Counted from the stretch's first letter, positions 20,637-31,850 are shown. The stretch is 64,000 nt of DNA from Prosopocoilus inquinatus (GCA_036172665.1 CM069870.1:40382001-40446000); one strand, 5' to 3'. Notes: generated by a model from the letters alone, not told the origin. Program-made: numbers and translations.

Positions 20637-21563
20637 AAGCCACAGTACATCCAGAATCGAGACACCATTTTGCGTCTGTAAAAGACTCATAAGTCACATT
20701 TGCGAGATCACGGGTGGTTTCATGTACAAAGAAATCTTCATTTGCGACATTAGCCTTCTGTTCATTCATGCGTTTTCTAAAGCAATCTTCCATCTTGTGT
20801 CCTTTCTTCTTACAATAGTCACACTTCGGTCTTGGTTTGTTTATGGCATCTTGATTTTGCAGTTTCCGTTGTCCGAATGTGTTTAAGTGTTTCTTTCGTG
20901 ACCTTTGTCGAGAAAACAAGGCATCTACTCTTGGTTCACTATTCTTATGCAATTTACTGTCGTGTTCTTCAATAATTTTGACCATGAGCATGTCAATGTC
21001 CGGCAGATTGTCACGAGATTTGATTGCACAGGAAAAATTGTCAAAACTTTCGGGCAGGCTATGAAGTAGCATTATCGATAATAAATCGCCGCTGATGTCA
21101 ATTTTCATGGTTTGCAGCTTGTCCACAGTGTCCATGAAGCGAGATAAGTAATCTCGAACATCATCTCCATCGTGCATTTTCTTTAACAGCACCTTTTCGA
21201 GGAGTGTTGCTTTCCTCATAGGGACTTAAGATGCAAATACGGATTTCAATTTATCCCATACTTCTTTTTGAAGAGTTACAGGTGTCGCAGTTGACCAGGA
21301 CTAATTGCCAGAATGAGGTCACTTTTAGCTTTCCTGTCTTGAATTGTCCATTCGTTCAGTGCAACCTGCGTTGCGGCAAAACCTTCACTATTGTCGCCTG
21401 ATAACTCAGGTTTTGGTTTGTCGCCACTTACGTACTGCCACGTATCATTCTTGACTAGAAGAGCTTCAGTTTGTATGCACCACGTATCATAGTTAAGTTT
21501 TGTTAACAGTTCTATGCGCGTTGAATTAACAACACTTGAACTAGCCATTTTACTTCTCGTCAC
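20637..21563 (-). pseudogene. Copia gag and protease active site
   Basis: Gag starts at the ATG near 21549-21563 with the usual N-terminus (LLTKLNYDTWCIQTEALLVK, then WQYVSGDKP). A frame shift near 21230-21275 leads to the UBN2-type capsid (LLKKMHDGDDVRDYLSRF, MLLHSLPESFDNF). A CCHC zinc knuckle, CDYCKKKGHKMEDC, is intact. The protease active site reads WCLDSGCT. One frame break and the downstream insertion are the only visible lesions. Confidence 0.9.
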
Positions 21564-21577
21564 TCGCGTGAATTACT

Positions 21578-21590
21578 GGCACCCATAACC
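21578..21590 (-). other. Copia primer binding site
   Basis: Read on the minus strand, GGTTATGGGTGCC directly follows the 5' LTR. It resembles the Copia binding site for an internal half of initiator methionine tRNA (GGTTATGGGCCC in Drosophila copia as I recall it). Confidence 0.65.
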
Positions 21591-21753
21591 TGATGGAAAT
21601 TTGTGGGATGTGACGAATAACTTGTTAGAGTTATTTGTAAATGGATTTTTATTTTTATAGTACTTGACAGAACTTCTTATTATATGAAAAACAATAATTG
21701 TTATACTACTAAAAAACAACATATACAAGCATGACTTGTGTATATTTCCAACA
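21591..21753 (-). repeat. Copia 5' LTR
   Basis: Starts TGTTGGAAATATAC at 21753 and ends TTTCCATCA at 21591 on the minus strand, next to the primer binding site. Length 163 bp. The flanking bases gtaga (21754-21758) would be its 5-bp target duplication. It is clearly different in sequence from the 3' LTR at 13331-13489. Confidence 0.75.
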
Positions 21754-21758
21754 GTAGA

Positions 21759-23093
21759 GAGTTGTCTCAAATTTTTTTGGCAGGCATAATACATTTGGCA
21801 ACACAATCAATACAGCTGACATGACATCATTTTTTTCATGTTAGATTTTGATTTCTATCAAAATACATGCACGTAACCTAACGAAAAAAGAACATATCCT
21901 ACTACAGAGCCGAAACTTTAACTTTGAAGACCCTAGACTACCACTGTTCGAGGGCCTACCCAATTAACCCAAGTTTTTGTATTATTAACAAATGCGTCAA
22001 GTAGATTAATAGATTAAATGAAAATCAAAATCTGCAAATGCAAGGACGCCAAATTCAAAAATTAAAAAAAATGTAATCGAACACGTGTAATTACCAAATA
22101 AATTATAACAATGGAAGTTAATTAATAACTTATTAATCATAACAAGATTTCAAAATGTCCAATACTCTTTAATGTTTATCTTAGGATAATTTTAAATTAC
22201 TTAAAATTAAATATTATTATTTTTTAATTTCTCAATTTTCTCGGCCTTTGTAAAATATGATACTTTGAGGGGTTCATTTTAATATAAAGTCATTCATAAC
22301 ATCTGGTTACGAGTAGAAGTGTTTTGGAATGAAAAATTAAATAAATTAATATAAAAAACACATATTAAATTAAACTTTGCAATCTAAGTGTCCACCTTGC
22401 TGACAAATATAAGGTAGTGTTAAAAAAAAGTTAATTGTCCTCTTCTGGATGTTTTCAGCAAAGATTTTTAGCAATTTTGGTTCAAATAAATTATTTGAGT
22501 TTTCGATCCAAAACAATTTGGTTTTTGGATTAAACCAATCCAGCCAAAGTATATTATGTTTTAATTTTAGGTACGAACAATTTTGTATAGGTTATTTTTC
22601 TTACATTTATTTAAATTTCATTTTTTGACCATGCGGGGGCGGACCCTTTGAGTCAACGGAGCCCTGGAGTGCACGAACGGCTAAATATAGCAGATGCACT
22701 TTTTCACCCCTGAAAATTAAACAATTTGTTAAACATTTATTCTGTCTGTATTGAAATTTGTGAATAGTGTTTCAAAACTTGTTGTTCTGATTGAAATACA
22801 ACACGAATTTGTGAAATTTTTGTGTAAAAACTTTTGCAGCTAAATTTAGCCTAAACGGACACGTGTCTGAAATTCACAACGAAGTGTTGGATTAAAAAGA
22901 TGTCTTAAAATGTGAAAGTTGTTCAAAATATTAGTTAAATGAAAAAAGTTTAAAACAACACAAAAAAAATTCATAACAAAGAAAATAGTCAAAGGAAAAC
23001 TAATAATAAAATAACAGAAAATAAAACAATTAGTGACTTGGACAATAAAATCAAATACACATTTAATTGTTTTAAAGGTTAGAATTACATTAC
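21759..23093. other. AT-rich non-coding stretch
   Basis: About 1.3 kb with no supportable ORF, RNA or repeat structure. A short GC-richer patch at 22630-22690 stands out but has no recognisable identity. Confidence 0.4.
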
Positions 23094-23096
23094 TAA

Positions 23097-24679
23097 GGCT
23101 GAGTTGCACCGACATCTGAAATTAAATTCCTTAATCCATGTTAGTTAATCTGTGATTAAAATTTAATTCATGTTAAAACATACCGACGCATTTTTAATTC
23201 GAATTAGTTGATTTGCAACGTTACCAATACAGTATCAAAACTTGACATTTAGCATTATGATTGGCCATTTATCTAGTCCTTTTGTATTCAGATGTGTCAC
23301 TTGAGGCAGATTCTATTTTGTGTGCTTTTAAAAATTGAAAAGAGAGAACGCAGATCTAATATTACGGATATTATTTTCACATGCGTACAGTCGCTGGCGC
23401 CAATCACTCTGGAAAATCGTCGCATTTGATGAAATACACCAATAATTTTGTTAATTTCCATTGATGTCTGGGCCATATGCCGGGTGTCCCGCGCCATGTG
23501 CTCACCCTTCTAGAATTTTTATTTATTAATCGATTAACCTGAATTTTGGAGACAATAAATTAAACAAAAAATGAAATTTTTCGACATACTGCTAGTCGTC
23601 ATAGGACGTCCGGTTTCGCCGGAAATTATATCAACTTTCTTATTTTAAATGGAACACCCTATATATTTTTACATATTTGAAATTTACGGATCATTATGAG
23701 TCCGAATAGTTAACTTTGGTTTCCATGACAACGAAAAAAAAAACTTTTTTATTTTTATTATTTTTATTTTATCTAGAAAGCTATGAATCGCATTTTTTCG
23801 ATCTAATGCGATCAAGTGTTTCGAAAAAATCACTCCTTTGATGGTATTTTGATTTTTAACGTTTTCACAGTATTTGAAATTTTCATTAGGACTTAACTCA
23901 TTTTTTTTGATAAAACCTCATATATTTCTTAGCTTGGTTCAACAGAACATTACTTTCTGAGTACGTTGATACCAAATACATCATATTTTCTTTGAGAATC
24001 ATTTGAAATAATGGGAGTGTAAAATTTTAATAAGATATGCTCTATTTTAAATTATTTAAATAAATATAAAAATATACCGTCAATGTTTAGAATTTAAAAA
24101 AAAATATTAGTTCTGGCTTAAATAAAACAGCATTTTGTAACTGAAGTAAGTACTTCATTAACCGTTAAAAACTATCGTGAAATTTGTAGGGTAAAACTTG
24201 CCTAATTTTTTACTAACGCTTAAATGGCGTCTCCACAATTTTTGGTAAGGGTAACAGTTCTAGCCGCAGAAACAATAAATGACAATGAACTATATGGTTT
24301 AAGTTAGCTGTGGTATTGGTGATATTGACCAAACTATTAGGCGTGGGTTTGAATCGTTTCGTGGTATGTGTGAATTCTATGTGAGAAAAATAATTTTCAT
24401 GTGTCAGCGAGTGTTCGGATTCTGACCGGCTCCTTGGAATTGGATTTTCTGCGTTTCTGCGGGTTATAAGTTGAATGCCGAAAGAGTTATAAACATCTGT
24501 AAGTCGGTCGCAGTCGCCACGGGCAATATTAGTAACTCAGTTACAGTTAATTGCCGAATCAACTAACTCAAGTTTGTTAATCATAAATTAGGGCAAATTA
24601 AGGTCGGTGCAACTGAAAAGTCGCTAACTCAGGTTAGTTAATCTGTGTTAACGTTAATCAAAGTCGGTGCAACTCAGCC
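23097..24679. mobile_element. PIF/Harbinger-type element with transposase remnant
   Basis: The ends GGCTGAGTTGCACCGAC (23097) and its reverse complement (ending 24679) are perfect 17-bp inverted termini. The flanks are TAA on the left and TTA on the right, so the 3-bp TWA duplication typical of this superfamily is either mutated at its centre or imprecise. Further copies of gttgcaccgac lie inside both ends (for example near 24628). A transposase fragment on the minus strand supports the class. Length 1583 bp, too short for an autonomous copy. Confidence 0.8.
23297..23497 (-). pseudogene. PIF/Harbinger transposase core fragment
   Basis: The translation includes RRFSRVIGASDCTHVKI, which corresponds to the segment F-P-x-V-I-G-x-I-D-x-T-H around the first catalytic Asp of HARBI1-like DDE transposases. 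Only about 66 codons remain. The rest of the catalytic domain is missing. Confidence 0.7.
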
Positions 24680-24749
24680 TTAGTTCAGTTAAATAATTAA
24701 ACAGGTACTTATTAAATTAATTTTAGAATTCGAAATTTGGAAAAAGATC

Positions 24750-25672
24750 TGGAGAGTTCTCATTACATAAAACACCGAGGTGATGAAATTTTAAGAAATG
24801 GGATTAGAAAAATATATTATAAATGCCATCGATCTGGCAGCTACATATATCAGTAGAAGTAAAATAAGACATTCCAAGAGTCAGGGAACATGTAAAATAG
24901 GAGAACTGTGTCCACCTTTTATTACAGTAAAGGTAGCACCTAATTTAACCGAAACAGTTATTTATTTACTTGAACATAAACATTCTGCAGAATTAGGTCA
25001 TGTTCATTTAATAGAAGATATTAATATTATATAAATTTATATTTTAATACTTTATAGGAAAATTATCTTCGAGAGTGAGTTTGCAAAGAATATTAGATGA
25101 CATAAGAAATTCAAGTAATAATAATCTTTACCGAATTCAATTAATTACAAAAAAAGATATTAATAACATAAACATGAAATATGGTTTTAATGTAAATGAG
25201 AGATACCATACCAATGATTGCATTAGTGTAGAACTTTGGAGAAGAAAGTTCGACAAACTTAATGATGACAATCCTATAATATTTTTTAAAAACCAGGGGT
25301 GTATAATGGAAAATACGGATTTAAAGAAAGAAGATTCTGATTTAGTAATAATGACAACTGGTCAACAATCACTGTTAACTTCATTTGGCAATAAAGTTGT
25401 TTGTGTTGATACAACCCATGGGCTGAGTGCATATGATTTTCAGCTAACTACGTTACTAATGGTTGTTGAATTTCGCGAAGATTTTCCGGTTTCCTTTTGT
25501 ATAAGCATTAAAACAGATGTAGACACAATGTCCTTATTTTTTAATAGCATTAAATTAAAAGCTTGGGATCTAGAAGCAGATTTTTATGAGTGATGATGCA
25601 CCTGCATGTACATCACGTATAAATGCCTGGAATCAAGTGATGCATCCACCAAACAATGTTTTATTATATACG
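24750..25672 (+). pseudogene. Mutator-like (MULE) transposase fragment
   Basis: Segments: YYKCHRSGSYI in one frame, then RHSKSQGTCKIGELCPP in another (zinc-binding N-terminus), then from 25075 LQRILDDIRNSS, LITKKDINNI and NVNERYHTNDCISVELW. The catalytic core has CVDTTHGLSAYDFQLTTLL (first Asp, residue 112 of the ORF at 25075) and, after a frame change at 25586, YMSDDAPACTSRINAWNQVM (second Asp). An intron-like gap lies at 25035-25061. The C-terminal half with the last acidic residue is replaced by Penelope sequence at about 25672. Transfer of this gene class between insects is known, but nothing here shows it. Confidence 0.82.
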
Positions 25673-26640
25673 AAACCTATTAGTTCTGGGCGTTATATTA
25701 ACTTTCTTTCTTGTCATCCATATAAAATGAAAATTAACATGATTTTAGGATTAAAAAATCGTATAGAAAAGATTTCTCATCCTTCTTTGTTGAATAAAAA
25801 CTTACACAAATTAAAAAATATTCTCATAAAAAATAGCTATCCTATTGCAATGCTAAATAAGTTGATTTTCAATACTCAACAAAAAATAGAACCCATTTCT
25901 CAAATTAATAATAATTCACAAACAATTAATATTGGTAAAGTTTTTAGATCTTTAATTTTCATCCCAAATCTTACATCTCGACTAATAAAAGTATTAAAAG
26001 ATAAAAACATTCATATTGCAACAAAAAATTTATTAACAATTAAGTCTCTTTTTACAAAAGTTAAAGATCCACTTGACAAATTCAAACAAATTAATTCTAT
26101 TTATGAAATTCCTTGTCATGATTGTGATTCTGTTTATCTTGGCCAAACATCAAGAACTCTTCACTCGAAAATTATTTCTCATAAAAGTGATATTAGACTT
26201 AGACCTAATGCTTGTGCTTTATCAGAACATGCCAATAATGAAGACCATAAGATTAATTTTGAAGATGCTAAAATTTTAGATATTGAACCAATTTTGAGTC
26301 AAAGACTTTTTATTGAAATTTGTCATATTTTTTGTAATAAAAAAAAGTATTAATAAAAAAAAAACTGATACTGAGAAGCTTAGTTTTATTTATATTTATC
26401 TATTAAATTTTAAACCTAAAAAGAAAGACAATCAAGATGTTGGAAATCAATATTTACATCATTTCATTCAATTTTCTAAATTTCACAAATAATTTAGATG
26501 TCAAAAAATGTAACTTCAAAATTATTTCTCAAAAATTATTTTAAATGGATTTTATTATAATTTGTAGAAACCTTAATAAAGGAAATAAATTTTCCGAAAG
26601 CTCGGTGGAACTATAAAAGAGTATTACTATCAACCCCTTT
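25673..26640 (+). mobile_element. 5'-truncated Penelope-like retroelement, GIY-YIG end
   Basis: The ORF continues in frame from the MULE core into Penelope sequence: KPISSGRYINFLSCHPYKMK, LKNRIEKISHPSL, then the GIY-YIG endonuclease with YEIPCHDCDSVYLGQTSRTL, where YLG stands for the YIG triplet. SEHANNEDHKINFEDAKIL and QRLFIEICHI close the domain. The ORF stops at 26353 and is followed by an AT-rich 3' UTR to about 26640. The reverse transcriptase is entirely missing, as expected for a 5'-truncated target-primed insertion. The endonuclease reading frame is unbroken over 225 codons, so the insertion is fairly young. Confidence 0.85.
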
Positions 26641-27076
26641 TTTGACTGCAGCCCAGTTATAGAATTGATTCCTTAACTGATCAGTCGTGATCATACTTCA
26701 GATATGTATTTAAATATTATTTTTCGGTTTTTTTTTAATGAAATTGAAATTATAATCAGAAATTAATTTCAAAATATCAGTTTGTTAAATTTTCATAGCA
26801 CACTATTCAGGAATAACACTGAAAAGAGAAAAAATGGATGTGTCAAAGGGAAAATCATGAATAGAAAGAAAAAGGTAAGAAATGGGTATAGGGAATGCTA
26901 ATACAGTTCGATAGAACATTTCATTCTGATTCTTACGGTATAAAAATATACTGGGTGTTCTGTTTAAAAAACATTACTTTTCGACAGTTGAAATCAGTTC
27001 GAATAGAAGTTACGTTTCAACCAGCCCGTAAACAATTTTGTGCAAAATTAGGTATGACCTGAAAGCTTGAAATTAT
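26641..27076. other. non-coding stretch
   Basis: No coding sequence. A cactgggtgttctgttt-like motif near 26950 resembles the ends of mariner-like repeats seen elsewhere in the window (23640 and 56600), but I cannot define an element. Confidence 0.4.
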
Positions 27077-27560
27077 GGGCGTGTTTTTTAATTACTCAAA
27101 CAGCTCTTCGAGCGTTCGAGCTAATGAAAAAGCGTTTTTCAATTATGTTCGAGCAACGAAAGTAGCGTTCGAAAAGTCCACAAACTGTTCGAGCGAGGCG
27201 TTCAAGCTCCGCTAGCACGCACCGAGTACTGAGGTAGTGCAGCAAAGTAGAGCAATGAACATAACCTAACAACGTCAACAAAAGCAGCGTGGTGGGTACG
27301 TTTTTAAATTGTGCGAACAACTGTTCGAGCACACAAACGGTTACATAGATGTAGATTCACTAATAAACGCCCTGTCTAACACCAATAGAAATAAACAGCC
27401 TTGCTTCAATATTTTAGGTTATGTACATGTACATACAGCGAACACATGATCGTTTTCTTAAGCGTTTTTTAAATATATAATCGAGCAAGTTCTCGAACTG
27501 TCTGAGCGCTTGTTTGAACACATTTGCCTGAAGCAATGGGTGCATTAAAAAAACACGCCC
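27077..27560. mobile_element. 484-bp MITE with GGGCGTGTTTTTTAAT termini
   Basis: The left end GGGCGTGTTTTTTAAT (27077) is the inverse of the right end (27545-27560). The flanks are tat on both sides, a 3-bp target duplication. The interior has at least six copies of ttcgagc in both orientations. No coding capacity. Superfamily uncertain. Confidence 0.75.
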
Positions 27561-27824
27561 TATGACTTTTGTTATACCAAGATGGCGGCGTCATAAACAA
27601 GGTACTGCAACTTTTTTTTTGAATGGAAATACCTCTAAAACGGCTAATTTTTCTTGAATATGAAAATAAATAGTCCAAAGACCTGAAAAAAATTCCGTGT
27701 TGTTTGGTTAGCTCTTATTCGTAAGGTTTTTCTGACGATTAATTTTGACATTTACATTATGGGTGGGTGGGGATTTACTTAAATTTCCCAGCCTTTTCCT
27801 TTAACAGGGTTCTGCATTATTATT

Positions 27825-28235
27825 AGTTGTCTTTTATTTGCACGTCAGATCAGTTCAGTTTTACCCTGGATCACTTATTCAAAAATTTGCTTGTTTTATT
27901 TGGCTACATGATCTAACCCAAAGTGATCCAAAACACTTCCCGCCTTGCTGATACTACACCTCGGAAATTCTAGATCAGTTTGGATCAGTTGGTTCACTTA
28001 TAGAGGGGATGTTATTTCAACTGTTTGTCAATTACATTACCCGTCCAAATAACCTTTAATTTTTGCTTAACTCTCTGTAAAGTGATGCAAAAATAATATC
28101 TTCATCTGAAGATTAAAATGCAGCAATCGCATATCGCATGTTTTATTTACTATTAAATCGATCACTTAAGATCAGTTCACTTTGGGTTAAACTGAACTGA
28201 TCTGAACTAATCTGCGTTGCAAATAAAAGACAACT
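27825..28235. mobile_element. 411-bp MITE with about 45-bp inverted ends
   Basis: AGTTGTCTTTTATTTGC at 27825 is mirrored by its complement ending at 28235. Pairing continues inward through cagatcagttcagtt with small gaps. The flanks are att on both sides. Inner motifs gatcagtt/aactgatc are repeated several times. No coding sequence. Confidence 0.75.
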
Positions 28236-29335
28236 ATTAATTTATATTTACTTACATTTAGACATATATTTAGGATGATTAGATTGTTGTTAGTTTTTTT
28301 TATGATTTTATTAGGATGATTAGGTTGTTTTTAGATCTTTTTAAGTGCTTTTAAGTTAGTAGCGTACTGAAGATGACAGCTTAGCTACCGAAATACGTAT
28401 CTATGGATATAATATTATTGTGGGCGAAGATTAATTTTCAATTAAAGGTTGAAGAATCTACATTTCATCAAAAACAAACAATTTTGAAAACTATTGATAA
28501 TAGTGAAATATTAGTGGTAAACATTCAAATTTTGATCATGTGTATTAACGCAATAATTTTTTTGCTTCCTGGCTCTTTTTTTATTATCTAATATTTTGAT
28601 AGTTGTATCCAACAAACATTTTAATCTAGAATAAATAATTTCTAATTTCTCAAACTGACTGTTATTATGATTTTTATGGTCGGTAGGCATTATCTTTAAC
28701 TGTTGATTAATTTTTATGGAAACAATTGCCTCTGTAATTATACCTACGGGAAAAAACCAACACGTAGTTAATGAGACATGAAAATACCTGCCTTTAGACG
28801 GTGTACTTTGAAAAAAGATCATGAATGCTTTATACACAAATTGACGAATACATTACAGCGACAATATTTAATTCGTCATATTTACGGTGTAAGAGAAGAA
28901 AATGAGAGAAAACCCGGAGAAATTTACGTTCCTCGATGTACGAGACTATAGAGATATATTGAGAAGAACTAGTGCGTTTAAGATTAATTACAATCCCTCA
29001 GCGCGAATATCTGCAAGTAGAGGATTTAAATATGTGAATATTATAAAACCGATAATAGGAAAAACTACCAAATGTTTGGTGGGCACGAAGCTGGAAATCA
29101 GGTGGAGCTTTGGAGAAACAGCTTTTTCCCAACAACTGTTTGCAGTATCAATATTGGGGTAATCCTAACGAATTAGTAAAACTGTTAAGTATATTATTGA
29201 GTAGGTATAATTTTTTTTCTGTTTATTTTGTCTTTTCTTTCCTTTTACACGCACCTATGTTTTTGTTACAAAGGTAAAATTTTGTGTTCAGTTAATAAAC
29301 AAGTTTAGAAGCAGCCGCAAGTATTTTATTTTAAA
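28236..29335. other. non-coding stretch with possible Penelope 3' end
   Basis: Around 28365-28410 the sequence gtactgaagatgacagctt followed by taccgaaatacgtatc resembles the 3' UTR signature of many Penelope elements. There is no coding support. The small ORF at 28902-29162 begins with an internal Met and matches nothing I know. The last 100 bases probably belong to the leader or LTR of the Gypsy remnant downstream, because a primer-site-like gtggcgacgagg occurs at 29361. Confidence 0.4.
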
Positions 29336-29495
29336 ATGTGTGTACAGTCATACAGAACAAGTGGCGACGAGGAAAAATTTGTTTGTCAAAAACTGTTCAT
29401 ACTAACAGTAACGGAAGAATATTTAAATAAACAAAATAACTATTTAAATAATAGTAAATTGGGCAGCTATGCAGTGTCCGTAGTTTATCTGCAAA

Positions 29496-30021
29496 TTGTG
29501 GTTTTGGACAGGAAATAATATGGTTGTGAGAGACATTTTCGTCACGGGGATCGAAAGTAGACTCCTGGAAGTAGATCCCACAAGTTCCACGAAATCATCG
29601 CTGGAGGACGTAGTGCAAATTGTATTAAACAAAGAAGCGACCCAGAAGGAACAGGCAAACATGGATATTCGTACCAAAATGGAAATGCACAACATTCATT
29701 CGAAGAAGAAATCTGGTAAGAATGTTTCAGCTGCTTCCCGAATGTGCAAAAAAAAATGCTGAGTTTCGTAAGTGTCTTGTGTGCGGAAGGAAAAATCATG
29801 CGTCTGAAAATTCTAGATATAAAAATTACATTTGTAATATTTGTAGCGAGCGCGATCATTTAGGGCCGATGTGTACCGATAAGAAAAATAAGAAATCGCA
29901 TTCCAAGCTTTTGTCCGAGACTCAAGTGTACGATAAACAGATAAAAGAAACAGATTTCTTTACTGTTGAAAATTTTAAAAATACCGAGATTGAAGCTAAA
30001 AGCAACGAAAATCCATTTTGA
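29496..30021 (+). pseudogene. Gypsy gag C-terminal part with zinc knuckles
   Basis: VVRDIFVTGIESRLLEVD and SSLEDVVQIVLNKEATQKE are typical of the capsid C-terminal helices. A frame change at about 29740 leads to CLVCGRKNHASENSRYKN, a degenerate first knuckle that ends in Tyr-Lys-Asn where a Cys is expected, and CNICSERDHLGPMC, an intact second CCHC knuckle. The protease that should follow is absent; the reading runs straight into pre-RT sequence in another frame. Confidence 0.75.
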
Positions 30022-31567
30022 AATTGAAAAATTATGTACAAAATATCAAGAGATATTTATACCTGAATTAGGGACTTTCACTAAAGATAAAATTTCTTTA
30101 AAAGTAAAACCTAATTGTGTGCCTAAATTTTTGAAACCTCGCCCTATAGCATTTTCATTAAAACCTAAAGTTGAAACCGAACTCGAACGATCAACTAAAA
30201 TTGGGGTATTGGAGCCAGTTGATTATTCTAATTGGTGTACTCCGATCGTCCCAATGTTGAAACAAGATGGTTCTGTAAGAATTTGCGGAGACTACAAAAT
30301 GACCGTAAACCCCGCATTAGAAGTTTTTAAATTTCCTTTGCCTCGAATTGAATATTTGTTTTCTAAATTACAAGGAGGACAATATTTCTCTAAAATAGAT
30401 TTGTCGCAAGCCTACCAGCCAGTATTATTAACCGATAATTCTCGTGATATTGTAACAATTTCTACACATAAAGGCCTTTTTCGTTATACACGTTTACCTT
30501 ATGGTATTACCAGTACACCTGCCTTGTTTCAAAAGATAATGGAACAAATCTTAAGTAATATTCCAAAACTATGCTGTTTTTTAGACGACAAACTAATAAC
30601 AGGTAAAGATAACGGAGAGCATCTCGAAATTCTAGAATCAGTCTTTAAACGTTTTCTTGAGTGCGGGTTACGTGTTAAACTAGCCAAATGTCAGTTCATG
30701 CAACCTTCAATTAATTATCTTGGTCATGTGATCGATAAAGTTGGGTTACATACGTCTACTGAGCATGTCAAAGCAATTACTGATTGTCCTAAGCCCGAAA
30801 ATATAAGTCAGTTAAAATCTTTTCTTGGAATGATTAATTATTACCATACATTTATTAAAAATGGTGCAACTTTAATGGCTCCTTTATACAAATTATTGCA
30901 TAAAAAAGTTAAATTTGTGTGGACCAACGAGTGTCAAGAATCATTTGATCTTGTCAAAAAGATTTTAATTTCCAATGAGATTTTAGTTCATTATAATAGT
31001 GAACTGCCTTTGCGATTAACTGTAGACGCTTCTTCAACGGGACTTGGTGCTATTTTGTCTCATATATTTGAGAATAATGTAGAGAAACCTATTGCGTTTG
31101 CATCCAGAGACTTGCAAAAATCTGAATTAAACTATTCGCAAATTGATAAAGAATCATTAGCAATTGTCTTTGGGGTGTCAAAATTTTATCAGTACATTTT
31201 CGGAAGGAAATTTACCTTGATGACTGATCACAAGCCTCTTATTTCAATATTTGGACCAAAGCATGGAATTCCTATTATGGCAACTAGTCGTTTACAACGT
31301 TGAGCACATTTTTTGTCATCTTTTGATTTTGATCTAAAATATGTTAAATCTAAAGAAAACAATGCCGATTGTTTATCGAGATTGCCATTATTGAAAACAG
31401 AGAGTTGCAAAGCTGTATCTTGGAATTTGGAATTTGATGTTATTGATGCCAATAATAATGAATTCCCGTTAAATTCGAACAAAATTAGATTAAGCTCCAA
31501 TAGAGACATCTTATTGAGCCGAGTTATCCATTATGTTTTGAATGAAATTCTAACGGAAAATGTCTAA
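29966..31567 (+). pseudogene. Gypsy reverse transcriptase and RNase H
   Basis: A 534-codon stretch broken only by a TGA at 31301-31303. Motifs: VLEPVDYSNWCTPIVPMLK, YFSKIDLSQAYQ (first catalytic Asp), RLPYGITSTPALFQ, CFLDDKLITG (YxDD box as FLDD), INYLGHVIDKVGLH. RNase H: LTVDASSTGLGAIL, YSQIDKESLAIVFG, LMTDHKPL. After the stop the frame continues with FDFDLKYVKSKENNADCLSRL and the linker towards integrase, but the integrase itself is gone. It is the best-preserved polymerase in the window. Confidence 0.92.
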
Positions 31568-31574
31568 CCTACTT

Positions 31575-31825
31575 TCTAATGTGAAACGTGATCTTGTTGC
31601 TGAACTGCACAAACCAGCAAGGAGAAACTTTCACTGTCGTCGAGTAATAATAAAAGGACTTAGAAGAAGCAGACTTAATTGAAATGCTGCCTTATTTCAA
31701 GATAAACAAAGGATGCAAATAATGGCAGTGATCAACAAATTTTCTAAATATGTTTTGAGAATAGCATTAAAAAATAAAAGTAAAGAAGTAACCAAATCTT
31801 TTCATTCGATTTTATCTGGGTGTAA
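31575..31825 (+). pseudogene. rve-type integrase fragment, F54H12.3-like
   Basis: Readable in several frames: LVAELHKPARRNFHCRRVI, then ADLIEMLPYFKINKGCK (catalytic Asp in ADLIEM), then FSKYVLRIALKNKSKEVTKSF. This combination is characteristic of insect proteins annotated as F54H12.3-like, a retroviral-type integrase group outside the usual Gypsy integrases. It begins within about 10 bases of the Gypsy pol stop, so it may be a separate insertion or part of a recombinant element. At least three frame shifts. Confidence 0.65.
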
Positions 31826-31850
31826 CGGTGGCAACTCTCAGGAGAAGAGA

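Larger units (their letters stand above)
19567..21753 (-). mobile_element. Copia retrotransposon, 5' half (5' LTR to pre-integrase)
   Basis: Read right to left: 163-bp 5' LTR, primer binding site, gag, protease, gag-pre-integrase domain. It breaks at 19567, where the Gypsy LTR stub begins. A segment of about 520 bp interrupts the protease (20113-20636). Together with the piece at 13331-16290 it would make one full Copia gene set, but the LTRs do not match. Confidence 0.85.
29361..31567 (+). mobile_element. Gypsy retrotransposon remnant (gag plus RT/RNase H)
   Basis: Starts with a primer-binding-site-like gtggcgacgagga at 29361, as in K02A2.6-type Gypsy elements. A gag piece and a long reverse transcriptase-RNase H follow. 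Protease and integrase are missing and no 3' LTR is seen. It is distinct in sequence from the other two Gypsy elements in the window. Confidence 0.8.

Noticed and set aside
13331..21753. A single Copia element cleanly split by a Gypsy insertion
   Set aside because: Gene content fits, but the 3' LTR (13331-13489) and 5' LTR (21591-21753) are different sequences and the flanking pentamers differ. Kept as an open finding, not annotated as one element.
28902..29162. ORF as a small protein gene
   Set aside because: 86 codons without known motif upstream of a Gypsy gag; could be part of LTR or leader sequence. No support for translation.
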